DNA from: Thermovibrio ammonificans HB-1
Lineage (GTDB): Bacteria; Aquificota; Aquificia; Desulfurobacteriales; Desulfurobacteriaceae
Length of the DNA: 64,000 nucleotides
Assembly: GCF_000185805.1 (NCBI RefSeq)
Contig: NC_014926.1
Coordinates: 1,420,501 to 1,484,500 of the forward strand
Reading direction: 5' to 3'
The notes beneath the pieces are model-generated. The model saw only the letters and a program-made list of their open reading frames with translations, ran no database searches and was not told the DNA's origin. Shown here in pieces: positions 33,613-42,034 of the stretch. The position numbers and the translations under genes are program-made. The number at the start of each line of letters is the position of its first letter. Position 1 is the first letter of the stretch.

Positions 33613-35442
33613 CTACACAAAGAGAATGATAAGAACTATGGCTATAACACCTGCAACGAAGTAGGTAAGGTAGTCTATAACGTCGCCGGTTTGTATCTTC
33701 CTGCACCTATCCCAGCAGGCAAGGGAGAGTTTCGCCGTTCCGTTAACGGCACCGTCTACAACGTGGATGTCTACCCACTCTACGGCCTTGGCTATAGAGC
33801 CGTAGAAGACGCTCCTGCAAATCCACTTAATTGCGGCATCTACGTACCAGCCGTTGTAGAGGAATTCGTTTATCCCCTTACCGAGGGGGTGGGCAAGGAA
33901 CTTGGCCGTAGAGATAACCCGCTTGTAGTAGATGAGGAAGACGATTCCGAAGAGCACAAACATCACCGTGAGAGTGGCAACGAGCAGGTCGAGGTAGAAA
34001 GGCTCGTGAACCTCACCGAAGAGCCAGTGGATAATCTTCTCCTTGAAGAAGGGTATCGCTATCGTCATGAAGGCGAGAACGTAGAGGGGAACCAGCATTA
34101 CAGGGTAGGCTTCACGGGCGTGCTTAGAGTACTCGGAGGGCTCTCCGGTAAACACAACGAACCAGAGCCTAAAGCCGTAAGCTATACAGAGAACCGCCGC
34201 CACAAAGGTGAGTCCGAATATAACGGGGTTACCGTAGGCGTAGGTGGCGGCAAGTATCCAGTCCTTACTAAAGAAGCCGTTAAAGGGCGGAACACCCGCA
34301 AGGGCCAGGATACCTACCAGGAAGAGGAATGCCGTTTGGGGCATGTACTTCATAAGGCCACCAAGCTTAAAGGCGTCTTTCTGGTGGTGAGTCATATGGA
34401 TAACGGCACCTGCAGCAAGGAAGAGCAGTGCCTTGAAGATGGCGTGGTTCATAAGGTGGAAGATTCCCGCCGCGGCAGAGCCTACACCGAGGGCTACAAA
34501 CATGAGGGCAAGGTGTTCCATAGTGGAGAAGGCAAGTATTTTCTTAATCTCGGTGTGTGCAAGGGCACCGGTTGCGGCTATGAAGGCAGATATGGCACCG
34601 ATAAAGGCAACAACTATGAGGGCGTGGGAGTAGTCGAAGAAGGGGAACATCCTTGCCACAAGGTATACACCGGCGTTAACCATTGTAGCGGCGTGGATAA
34701 GGGCGGAAACCGTTGTAGGACCTTCCATGGCGTCGAGAAGCCACGGGAAGAGCGGAAACTGTGCAGACTTACCAACGGCTCCTATGAATATGAGTATGGA
34801 GATTAGGAGTCCGAGCTTCACGCTAAATGCCCCGGCAAGGGCAAGAGCGTTTAACTCCTGGAAGTTAATCGTTCCGAGCAGAACCCAGGCAACTATTATA
34901 CCGGCGAGCATGAAAACGTCGCCGAACCTGGTCATAACAAAGGCCTTAAGTGCAGCCTCGGCAGCGCTCTTCTTCCAGTACCAGTAGCCGATGAGGAGGT
35001 AGGAACAGAGTCCAACGCCTTCCCAGAAGATGTAAAGCCCCACAAGGTTACTAACGAAGACAAGCCCCACCATAGAGCCTATGAAGAAGAGCTTCTCAAA
35101 GTAGTACCTGTGGGGCGACTCATCCTCTTCCATGTAACCTTTGGAGAAGACGATATCCAGGAAGCCGATACCCGTAGCTATAAGGGCCATAATTATCGAG
35201 AGGTGGTCTACGAAAATCCCGAAGGGAACCTTAAACGAGCCGAACTGGAACCAGGTGAAGCGGTGAACTATGGGCTCCTCTCCCATGTTCAGCGCAATGT
35301 AGCAGGAGAGGATAAAGCCGAGCAGTCCGGTTGCCGCGGCAACCCAGAAGGAGTTCCAGCGCTCAGTAAACTTACCTACCAGAAAGGCCAGAATACTCCC
35401 GAGGAAGAAGATTCCTATGGTTAGGTATACAACCTTCTCCAT
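33613..35442 (-). CDS. nuoL: Complex I subunit NuoL
   Basis: A 609-residue distal antiporter-like subunit. YIFWEGVGLCSYLLIGYW has the conserved Glu, and GKSAQFPLFPWLLDAMEGPTTVSALIHAATMVNAG is a NuoL hallmark. The C-terminal extension supplies the lateral helix that braces the membrane arm. It begins 1 nt after nuoK ends and precedes nuoM. Confidence 0.98.
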   Translation of the reverse strand: MEKVVYLTIGIFFLGSILAFLVGKFTERWNSFWVAAATGLLGFILSCYIALNMGEEPIVHRFTWFQFGSFKVPFGIFVDHLSIIMALIATGIGFLDIVFSKGYMEEDESPHRYYFEKLFFIGSMVGLVFVSNLVGLYIFWEGVGLCSYLLIGYWYWKKSAAEAALKAFVMTRFGDVFMLAGIIVAWVLLGTINFQELNALALAGAFSVKLGLLISILIFIGAVGKSAQFPLFPWLLDAMEGPTTVSALIHAATMVNAGVYLVARMFPFFDYSHALIVVAFIGAISAFIAATGALAHTEIKKILAFSTMEHLALMFVALGVGSAAAGIFHLMNHAIFKALLFLAAGAVIHMTHHQKDAFKLGGLMKYMPQTAFLFLVGILALAGVPPFNGFFSKDWILAATYAYGNPVIFGLTFVAAVLCIAYGFRLWFVVFTGEPSEYSKHAREAYPVMLVPLYVLAFMTIAIPFFKEKIIHWLFGEVHEPFYLDLLVATLTVMFVLFGIVFLIYYKRVISTAKFLAHPLGKGINEFLYNGWYVDAAIKWICRSVFYGSIAKAVEWVDIHVVDGAVNGTAKLSLACWDRCRKIQTGDVIDYLTYFVAGVIAIVLIILFV

Positions 35443-35443
35443 C

Positions 35444-35752
35444 CTACCACCTCAGGTTCTTGATTTTTGATGGTATAACCTCGCCGAAGCGCTTGTAGAA
35501 AACGATAACTATGGCAAGACCGACAGCCGCTTCAAGTGCAGCAAGACCTATGGTGAAGAAGGTAAAAACCTCTCCGTCCAGGTTCCGCTGAGCGGAGAAA
35601 ATTACAAAGTTCAAGTTGGCGGCGTTGATAATCATCTCAACCGCAAAGAGCATCCTTATAACGGACTTCCTTGAGAGCAATCCGTAGACGCCTACGGCAA
35701 GGAGCGAGAAAGACAGAAACAGGTATGCGTGAACGTCGGCCTCCAAAAGCAT
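35444..35752 (-). CDS. nuoK: Complex I subunit NuoK
   Basis: A 102-residue protein with three membrane helices. The MLFAVEMIINAANLNFV and GLAALEAAVGLAIVIVFYKR segments carry the two conserved Glu residues that lie in the central proton pathway. It overlaps nuoJ by 1 bp. Confidence 0.96.
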   Translation of the reverse strand: MLLEADVHAYLFLSFSLLAVGVYGLLSRKSVIRMLFAVEMIINAANLNFVIFSAQRNLDGEVFTFFTIGLAALEAAVGLAIVIVFYKRFGEVIPSKIKNLRW

Positions 35753-36234
35753 TACTCAGCCTCCCTCTTCTTGGTGATAATGGCGTTGGCCATGTAGAGG
35801 ATTGCGGCAACTATGAAGCCCAGAACAATGGTAAAGAAGGAGTACTTCTCAACAAATACGGTTCCGAGAGCTTCCGTAGAGTAAACCTTAAACGGAAAGG
35901 TATCTATGGCACTCCAGAAGGAGAAGACAATCCCGATTATAAGAAGTATAAGGCTCAAAACTATCGCCTTTACGGCCTTTCCCGGAGGCTTCTTGTAGCT
36001 CTCTCCAATCATCATAATCGCAAAGAGGACCAAAATGGTTACACCGCCGGCGTAAACCGCCAGCTGGACGCCGCCGAGAACTGGCATGTTCAAACCGAAG
36101 TAGACCAAGGCTATTTCCGAAAGCAGAACAACGAAGGAAACGGCAGCCCAAAGAAGCGAGGAGGCCTCAAGGGCTATAATGGCCGAGAAGACTATAACCG
36201 CGTACACTATCCAGAAATAAACGTTCCCGCTCAT
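35752..36234 (-). CDS. nuoJ: Complex I subunit NuoJ
   Basis: A 160-residue protein with five membrane helices. SEIALVYFGLNMPVLGGVQLAVYAGGVTILVLFAIMMIGE includes the conserved helix-3 region (YAGGVTILVLFAIM) linking quinone chemistry to pumping. It overlaps nuoI by 4 nt and nuoK by 1. Confidence 0.96.
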   Translation of the reverse strand: MSGNVYFWIVYAVIVFSAIIALEASSLLWAAVSFVVLLSEIALVYFGLNMPVLGGVQLAVYAGGVTILVLFAIMMIGESYKKPPGKAVKAIVLSLILLIIGIVFSFWSAIDTFPFKVYSTEALGTVFVEKYSFFTIVLGFIVAAILYMANAIITKKREAE

Positions 36235-36809
36235 TTCTCTTCTCCCTCCTTCTCTTGCTTAGAGGGCTTGGCCTCGGGTTTGGCAGGAGGTTGAGGCTTT
36301 GCCTGAGCTTGAGCCTGCTGCTGCTTTTTCTTCAGGGCCTCCTGCTTCTTCTTCTCGAGAAGCTCCTCCATTTTCTTGGCCTTCTCTATGGCCTTCTCAA
36401 GGTCTTGAGCCTCAAAGGTGTATTTCGTCAAGTTGTCCCAAGTGCCCGGCTCTACAAACATACGGTACTCGTCTGTAAGCTTAATGGCCTTTTCGGGCTT
36501 CGTGGGGCACGCGTCCTCACAGAGGCCGCAGAACATACACTCGTTTGCGCGAACCCTCGGCACGGCCCTGGGCTTTTTAACACCCGTAGGAACCATATCT
36601 ATGCAGTTAACGGGGCAGGCCCTCGAACAGAGGGAGCAGCCGATACACAGCTCGGCCCTTATGATGTGCTTTCCGCGGTAGTGGAGCTCCCTCCTCACCC
36701 CCTTGTCCCACCATATCTCGGTGGCCTTGGGGGCGAAAACGGCCTTGGTAACCCTAATCACCTTCTTCGTAGCTTCAACCGGTAAGAGCAAAGCCTCCTT
36801 CAGCTCCAT
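36231..36809 (-). CDS. nuoI: Complex I iron-sulfur subunit NuoI
   Basis: A 192-residue ferredoxin-like subunit. Two [4Fe-4S] motifs are present: CIGCSLCSRACPVNCI and CMFCGLCEDACP, which hold clusters N6a and N6b and pass electrons to NuoB. The C-terminus has an unusual Lys/Gln/Pro-rich tail (about residues 146-192). Without NuoEFG encoded nearby, this subunit may accept electrons from a different donor. It sits 11 nt after nuoH. Confidence 0.97.
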   Translation of the reverse strand: MELKEALLLPVEATKKVIRVTKAVFAPKATEIWWDKGVRRELHYRGKHIIRAELCIGCSLCSRACPVNCIDMVPTGVKKPRAVPRVRANECMFCGLCEDACPTKPEKAIKLTDEYRMFVEPGTWDNLTKYTFEAQDLEKAIEKAKKMEELLEKKKQEALKKKQQQAQAQAKPQPPAKPEAKPSKQEKEGEEK

Positions 36810-36820
36810 TTTCCTCTCCT

Positions 36821-37765
36821 TTAAGCGATGAACATCTTAATGAGAATTACAAACGCAAGGTTCAGAAGGGCAAGAGGCGTAAGCACCTTCCAGCAGAACC
36901 TGAGAAGCTGGTCCATCCTTATACGGGGAGTAGAGGCCCTTACCACAAAGGTGAAGAAGTAAAGGGCTGCAACCTTTATGAAGAACCAGACAACTCCAGG
37001 CAGAATCGGCCCTTTAAAGCCGCCGAGGAAGAGAACCACGGCAACGGAGTAAAGGGCAAAAAGCTCCACCAGCTTGGAGAGAACCAAAATGGCGTAGTTA
37101 AAGCCGCCGAACTCTGTGAGGAATCCGTAAACGATTTCCTGTTCGGCCTCGGGTATATCAAAGGGAGGCCTATCGGTAACTATAAGGGTGGCGGTTATGA
37201 AGATGAGGAAAGCAGGCAGAAGAACGAAGAAGCTGACTATAGAGCTCTTCTGGATAATCTCCAGGTGATTGAGAGTTCCGTAGAAAACAGCAGCGGCAAG
37301 GGCAGAGAGCCAGAGGGGAATCTCCCCGGAAATCATTTGGTTTACAACCCTCAAGCCGCCGATAAAGGAGTACTTACTCTTTGAAGCCCAACCTGCGTAG
37401 AAGAAGACAGGAGGCATACCGGTAACGAGTGCAAGAATTAAGAGGAGGTCGAAGCTGGTGCTCACTATGTAGCTGTGGGCCGAGAAGGGAATAAAGGCGA
37501 TGAGAATCGCAACCATAAGGAAGGCCACAAAGGGGATGAGCGAAAAGAGGAGCTTATTGGCCCTCTTCTGGATTATGAACTCCTTCTGAAGGAGTTTGAA
37601 AACGTCGGCAGTTGTCTGAAGCAGTCCCCACTTACCTACATAGTAGGGGCCCGTTCTCAGGTGAACATCTGCCAGAATCTTACGCTCCAGGTAGAATATC
37701 ATCAGAAACACAACCAGCAGGAAGACAAATCCCGGAAAGAATATCGCTCTCAGCCAGGCTTCCAT
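36821..37765 (-). CDS. nuoH: Complex I subunit NuoH
   Basis: A 314-residue membrane subunit linking the quinone site to the membrane arm. YLERKILADVHLRTGPYYVGKWGLLQTTADVFKLLQKE has the conserved Arg and Glu cluster at the quinone channel mouth, and DRPPFDIPEAEQEIVYGFLTEFGG is the characteristic acidic loop. It lies 9 nt after nuoD. Confidence 0.97.
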   Translation of the reverse strand: MEAWLRAIFFPGFVFLLVVFLMIFYLERKILADVHLRTGPYYVGKWGLLQTTADVFKLLQKEFIIQKRANKLLFSLIPFVAFLMVAILIAFIPFSAHSYIVSTSFDLLLILALVTGMPPVFFYAGWASKSKYSFIGGLRVVNQMISGEIPLWLSALAAAVFYGTLNHLEIIQKSSIVSFFVLLPAFLIFITATLIVTDRPPFDIPEAEQEIVYGFLTEFGGFNYAILVLSKLVELFALYSVAVVLFLGGFKGPILPGVVWFFIKVAALYFFTFVVRASTPRIRMDQLLRFCWKVLTPLALLNLAFVILIKMFIA

Positions 37766-37774
37766 ACTCTCCTC

Positions 37775-38944
37775 CTACCTGTCTATGTCGCCGTGACATA
37801 TGTAGAGTGAGGCAAATATGACGGGAACGTCGGCGAGCTTCACGTTCTTCATCATCTCCGGCATTGCCCACAGGTTTGCAAAAGAAGGAGCCCTCATCTT
37901 GAGCCTGTAAGGCCCGGTTCCTCCATCGCTTATAAGGTGGAAGCCGAAGCACCCGCGGGCCCACTCAACGTTAACGTAGGCCTCTCCTGCGGGCACCTTA
38001 ACGGGGAACTTCGTTCTATACTCACCTTCGGGAAAACCTTCTATGGCCTGCCTGATTATCTTGGCAGACTCTATAAGCTCTTCCCAGATAACCAGGTAGC
38101 GGGCGTAACAGTCACCCTCCTCCTTTGTTACCACTTTAAAGTCGAGCTCGCCGTAAGCGGCGTAGGGGTAGTCCTTCCGTATGTCGGACGGAATGCCCGA
38201 AGCCCTGAGGGCCGGACCGGCAAGGCCGAGCTCAACTGCCTTTTCACGGGGAACAACCCCTACCCCCTGGGAGCGGATTTTCAGGGTCGGGTTGTCTATG
38301 AAGACCTCGCCGAAGCGAGGGATAAACTCCTTCTCGAGGAAATCAACGGCGGTAATCATCTTCTCTATAAACTTGCCGGTAGGCTCGTACCTAACCCCTC
38401 CGGGAACAATCGAGGAGGTGGCTATCCTCTGACCGGCGTAAACCTCGAAGGCGTCGAGGAACTTCTCACGGGCTATAAGGGCCCACTGCATAGGGGTGTG
38501 AACGCCGAGCACCCCTATAAAGCTGCCCAAGCCTATAAGGTGGCTCACTATCCTTCCGCCTTCACACAGTATCGTCCTTACGTAGTCGGCCTTCTTTGGA
38601 ACCTCTACGCCGGCAATTTTCTCGGCGGCTATCGAGTAGCCGGTCATGGTGCCGAAGTTGTCTATAAAACAGGCCCTCTCTACGTTAACGATGGCGTTTA
38701 TCCAGGTTCTATACTCAACGAGCTTCTCAAGGAGCCTCAGAACGTAACCGATATCCGGGTCAACCTTTACAACCTCGTCTCCGTCGACCCAAACCTTTAA
38801 ACGCATGGGGCCCGAAGCCGGGTGCTGAACACCCCAGTTAAGCTGAAGCAGTTTCTCCTGCAAAAGCCCCAGGTCTTCCCCGGAAACTTCCACCTGCTCT
38901 TCTACAACGAAGGTGTAACCTGCCTGGGTGATGCTGTTTCCCAT
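37775..38944 (-). CDS. nuoD: Complex I 49-kDa-type subunit NuoD, atypical quinone site
   Basis: A 389-residue subunit that with NuoB forms the quinone-binding cavity. Most of the family is conserved (ARGVGVVP-type segment, LRASGIPSDIRKDYPY, YVNVEWARG, ISDGGTGPYRLKMRAPSF). However, the loop that usually reads QHP-x-x-HG-x-x-R reads QHPASGPMR (residues 40-48) with no second His, and the usual Tyr of RTYLQ is Trp81 (RTWIN). The C-terminal segment is SLYICHGDIDR rather than SLDPVMGDVDR. These changes suggest altered acceptor chemistry. It abuts nuoC by 1 bp. Confidence 0.95.
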   Translation of the reverse strand: MGNSITQAGYTFVVEEQVEVSGEDLGLLQEKLLQLNWGVQHPASGPMRLKVWVDGDEVVKVDPDIGYVLRLLEKLVEYRTWINAIVNVERACFIDNFGTMTGYSIAAEKIAGVEVPKKADYVRTILCEGGRIVSHLIGLGSFIGVLGVHTPMQWALIAREKFLDAFEVYAGQRIATSSIVPGGVRYEPTGKFIEKMITAVDFLEKEFIPRFGEVFIDNPTLKIRSQGVGVVPREKAVELGLAGPALRASGIPSDIRKDYPYAAYGELDFKVVTKEEGDCYARYLVIWEELIESAKIIRQAIEGFPEGEYRTKFPVKVPAGEAYVNVEWARGCFGFHLISDGGTGPYRLKMRAPSFANLWAMPEMMKNVKLADVPVIFASLYICHGDIDR

Positions 38945-39411
38945 TACTTCTTCCCCTTAGTTGGCTTTCTGTGCTTTTTGAAGTCGTAAGACTTCCTGAG
39001 AGGGAACCACCCTTCCGCCCACTCGGGCAACAGCATAACCTCGAGTCTGGGATTGCCTATGAAGTCAACGCCGAACATCTCCCAAGCCTCACGCTCGTGA
39101 GGCTGCAGGGGCGGGAATATGTCGCAAACGCTGGGAACGGAGAGGTCGTCTGCCGGAAGCTCCACTCTGACCATAACGAACTTCTTCTTTACAAGGTCCT
39201 CAAGGATGTAGTTAACCTGGTACCCCTGCCCTTTAGGGGTGTAGTCAACAACGGATACGGTATGGGGGTAGTTAAAGCCTTCCTTCTTCAGGAACTTCAT
39301 CAGGTCTCTGAGCTTGTCCCTGTCGGCCTTAACCAGCAGAAAGTTTGTATCGTAGGGCTCACACTCAAAGCCGAACTGCTGTTCAAGCTTGGCCTTTACC
39401 TCTTCCAGCAT
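38944..39411 (-). CDS. nuoC: Complex I 30-kDa-type subunit NuoC
   Basis: A 155-residue soluble subunit. The C-terminal signature is complete (PSVCDIFPPLQPHEREAWEMFGVDFIGNPRL and LRKSYDFKKH), and the N-terminal half is the short form. NuoC braces NuoD and NuoI. It is separate from NuoD, unlike the NuoCD fusion of enteric bacteria. It ends overlapping nuoD by 1 bp. Confidence 0.96.
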   Translation of the reverse strand: MLEEVKAKLEQQFGFECEPYDTNFLLVKADRDKLRDLMKFLKKEGFNYPHTVSVVDYTPKGQGYQVNYILEDLVKKKFVMVRVELPADDLSVPSVCDIFPPLQPHEREAWEMFGVDFIGNPRLEVMLLPEWAEGWFPLRKSYDFKKHRKPTKGKK

Positions 39412-39423
39412 CTCTCTCTCCAG

Positions 39424-39894
39424 TTAGTAGGGTATCTCTTCCATCCTGTTGGGATACTTCTTGGCGGCGTTCTCCCTATCCCTGAGGATTATCTCCTTGA
39501 GCCTCAGGAACCCTTCAAGGGTGGCTTCCGGGTTTGGCGGACAGCCTGCAACGAAAACGTCAAAGGGTATGTACTGGGAGACGTCTACCGCCACGAAGTC
39601 GGAATCCCAGTAGGGTCCGCCGCCAGCGGCACAAGCCCCCATACCGAAAACGTAACGGGGTTCGGGCATCTGCTGGTAAACTCTGAGGAGAACCGGCAGA
39701 ACCTTACGGGAAACGAGGCCCGTAACTATGATGAAGTCTGCCTGCCTCGGGCTCGGAGTCATCATGAAGCCGTAACGCTCCCAGTCGAACCTGGGCCCCA
39801 TAAGGGCAAGCACCTCGAGGGAGCAGCAGCCGCTACAGAAGTGAACTCCCCAGGGTGAGTTTGCCCTGCTCCAGTCGAAGAACTTGAGAATCAT
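39424..39894 (-). CDS. nuoB: Complex I subunit NuoB (N2 cluster)
   Basis: A 156-residue subunit holding the terminal [4Fe-4S] cluster N2. Ligands are in FCSGCCSLEVLAL (the Cys pair), FGMGACAAGGGPY and FVAGCPPNPE. It passes electrons to the quinone at the NuoB/NuoD interface. It overlaps nuoA by 4 nt. Confidence 0.96.
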   Translation of the reverse strand: MILKFFDWSRANSPWGVHFCSGCCSLEVLALMGPRFDWERYGFMMTPSPRQADFIIVTGLVSRKVLPVLLRVYQQMPEPRYVFGMGACAAGGGPYWDSDFVAVDVSQYIPFDVFVAGCPPNPEATLEGFLRLKEIILRDRENAAKKYPNRMEEIPY

Positions 39895-40226
39895 CTTCTG
39901 TTTCCTCCAACCATTATGTAGGAGAGGGGAATCATGAGGAGTAGCGAGAAGAGGATGAATATCCAGCCGAACTTAGGGTCGCCCTTACCTATGGAGTAGA
40001 GAACGAAGAAGACACCGGCTATATCCATGGCTATGAAGATGATGGCGTAGAAGTAGTACTGGAAGTTAACGCTGGCGATAATGGGCTCAGGTGCCGGCAG
40101 ACCACACTCGTAGGTGTCTTCCTTAACAGGGTGGGGGTCTCTCGGAGCAACGGCTACAGACAGGAGCCAGAGCGAAAGTCCCGCAAGGAACATAACTACT
40201 ACAAAAACGACGAAGTTGTAGAGCAT
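39891..40226 (-). CDS. nuoA: Complex I subunit NuoA
   Basis: A 111-residue membrane subunit with three helices. EDTYECGLPA is the hallmark loop with the conserved Cys near the quinone site, and FYAIIFIAMDIAGVFFVLYSIG includes the conserved Asp. First gene of the nuo operon, with GGAGAGGAGAG just upstream. Confidence 0.96.
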   Translation of the reverse strand: MLYNFVVFVVVMFLAGLSLWLLSVAVAPRDPHPVKEDTYECGLPAPEPIIASVNFQYYFYAIIFIAMDIAGVFFVLYSIGKGDPKFGWIFILFSLLLMIPLSYIMVGGNRR

Positions 40227-40274
40227 CTCTCCTCTCCCTCGGTTTGGTAACGGCTAAGTCCGATTTTACTAAAC

Positions 40275-40302
40275 TGTAAAAATTTTGTAAACAACCTGTA
40301 AA
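40275..40302 (-). repeat. Triple TGTAAA direct repeat, Pho-box-like
   Basis: Three exact TGTAAA hexamers on the plus strand (TTTACA on the minus) start at 40275, 40286 and 40297, an 11-bp period. Each is preceded by T or C plus T (7-mers CTGTAAA, TTGTAAA, CTGTAAA counted from the base before). This matches Pho-box geometry. It lies 49-76 nt before nuoA, downstream of the likely nuo start site. Confidence 0.55.
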
Positions 40303-40317
40303 CGTCTGGATAAAGGA

Positions 40318-40347
40318 ATCTTAAGATAAAGCCATCAGGATTGTCAA
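40318..40347 (-). promoter_or_regulatory. nuo operon promoter
   Basis: On the minus strand TTGACA (40342-40347) is followed after 18 nt by TAAGAT (40318-40323), a near-consensus sigma-70 promoter. Transcription would start near 40311, leaving a leader of about 85 nt that contains the triple repeat. Confidence 0.5.
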
Positions 40348-40399
40348 GAATTATAAAGATTTAATTTGTTGGGAGGCTAAAGAATAAGGAGAGGAAGGC

Positions 40400-41179
40400 C
40401 TAACCGAACCTTCCGGTGATGTAGTCCTCTGTAAGCTTCTCTTTGGGCTTAATGAAGATGTCTTCGGTCTTGTTAAACTCTATGAGTTCTCCCAAGTACA
40501 TGAAGGCGGTATAGTCCGACACCCTGGCAGCCTGCTGCATGTTGTGGGTGACGATGATTATGGTGAGCCTGTCGCGGAAGCTGACAACGAGTTCCTCTAT
40601 TTTTGCAGTTGAAATAGGGTCGAGAGCAGAAGTGGGCTCGTCAAAGAGCAGAACCTCCGGCTCAACGGCAATTGCCCTGGCTATACAGAGCCTCTGCTGC
40701 TGACCTCCGGAAAGGCCCGAGGCAGGGGCGTTAAGGCGGTCTTTCACCTCTTCCCACAGGGCGGCGTCTTTAAGGGCCTTCTCTACGCGGTCTTGAAGTT
40801 CGGTTTTGTTCTTTATCCCTTTGAGTTTAAGGCCGTAGGCCACGTTATCGAATATGGACATGGGGAAGGCGGTAGGTTTTTGAAAGACCATTCCGACGCG
40901 GCTGCGAAGCTTTATGAGGTCGTAGCCCGGGTCGAGGATGTTCTCCCCGTCGAGGAGGATTCTACCCTCGTAGCGGTTACCGGGGTAGAGGTCGTGCATA
41001 CGGTTGAAACACCTTAAGAGGGTAGTCTTTCCGCATCCGGAGGGGCCTATGAGGGCCGTTATCTTCTTCTCGGGGACTTTGAAGGAGATGTTCTTTAAGG
41101 CGTGTTTGTCGCCGTAGTAGAAGTTGAGGTTGTCTACCACTATCTTTGCAGGCTCAGAAGGCTCTATTATGAAGGCCAT
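40400..41179 (-). CDS. pstB: Phosphate ABC transporter ATPase PstB
   Basis: A 259-residue ABC ATPase. Walker [11 protein letters not shown]-loop [23 protein letters not shown], signature [16 protein letters not shown] and Walker [14 protein letters not shown] are all present, with the PstB pattern [18 protein letters not shown]. It energises phosphate import. It is last in pstCAB; no phoU follows, and nuo begins 173 nt downstream. Confidence 0.97.
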   Translation of the reverse strand: MAFIIEPSEPAKIVVDNLNFYYGDKHALKNISFKVPEKKITALIGPSGCGKTTLLRCFNRMHDLYPGNRYEGRILLDGENILDPGYDLIKLRSRVGMVFQKPTAFPMSIFDNVAYGLKLKGIKNKTELQDRVEKALKDAALWEEVKDRLNAPASGLSGGQQQRLCIARAIAVEPEVLLFDEPTSALDPISTAKIEELVVSFRDRLTIIIVTHNMQQAARVSDYTAFMYLGELIEFNKTEDIFIKPKEKLTEDYITGRFG

Positions 41180-41189
41180 ATCTCCTCCG

Positions 41190-42032
41190 CTACTTTTTAA
41201 ACTTGTAGTGGGCTATTATACGGCCCAGTATGTTGGCCCCCAGAACCCCGAACGTTAGGATTATAGCCGCCGCCCAGGCAAGCTGCTGCCAGTACTTGTA
41301 GGGGCTCATAGCGTAGTCGTACATGGTGACCGTAAGGGAGGCCATAGGTTGGAATATGTTTAGGGTGAAGAAGTTGTTGTTGAAGGAGGTAAAGAGCAGG
41401 GGAGCGGTCTCTCCGCCTATCCGGGCCACGGCGAGTATAACTCCGGTTAAAATGCCGGTAATGGCAGCTCTGTAAACAACGTCTTTTATCACCTGGAACT
41501 TCGTGGCTCCGAGGGCGTAGGCGGCCTCCCTGAGCTCCGGAGGTACCATTCTCAGCATATCGTCGGTGGTCCTGAGGATTATGGGAATCATCATTATTGC
41601 GAGGGCAACAGAGCCGGCAATTCCCATGAAGTGGCCCACAGGCTTTACAAGAACCGCGTAGATAAAGGTGCCTATGACTATAGAGGGAACACTCATCATT
41701 ATGTCGGAGAGGTCTCTGACCCAGTTGGCCAGTTTACTCCCCTTGCCGTATTCGGAGAGGTAGGTTCCAGCAAGTATCCCTATCGGAATACCTATGACGG
41801 TTGCAAGCAGAACTATAAGGGTCTGCCCGACTATGGCGTGTTTGAGACCTCCCGTGTTGTCTCCGGGAGCCGGCGGGTTGCCGATGAAGACTTCCAAGGA
41901 GAGGGATGAGAGCCCCTTGTAAAGTAGGGTTCCAAGTATCCAGAAGAGCCACATAAGCCCGAAGAGGGCCGCAAGGGTAGAGAGGACGAGAACCAGTTTG
42001 TTTATCAGTTTTCTCTTCTGAAAGGCGTCCAC
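41190..42032 (-). CDS. pstA: Phosphate ABC transporter permease PstA
   Basis: A 280-residue permease with six membrane segments. The EAA-type loop that contacts PstB is seen in [30 protein letters not shown]. It pairs with PstC to form the phosphate channel. Gaps to neighbours are 2 and 10 nt. Confidence 0.95.
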   Translation of the reverse strand: MDAFQKRKLINKLVLVLSTLAALFGLMWLFWILGTLLYKGLSSLSLEVFIGNPPAPGDNTGGLKHAIVGQTLIVLLATVIGIPIGILAGTYLSEYGKGSKLANWVRDLSDIMMSVPSIVIGTFIYAVLVKPVGHFMGIAGSVALAIMMIPIILRTTDDMLRMVPPELREAAYALGATKFQVIKDVVYRAAITGILTGVILAVARIGGETAPLLFTSFNNNFFTLNIFQPMASLTVTMYDYAMSPYKYWQQLAWAAAIILTFGVLGANILGRIIAHYKFKK

Positions 42033-42034
42033 GG

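Noticed and set aside
33481-34806. 441-codon plus-strand frame opposite nuoL and nuoM
   Set aside because: Spans the junction of two clear complex I genes in antisense; the translation is Tyr/Gly/Glu-rich with no hydrophobic core.
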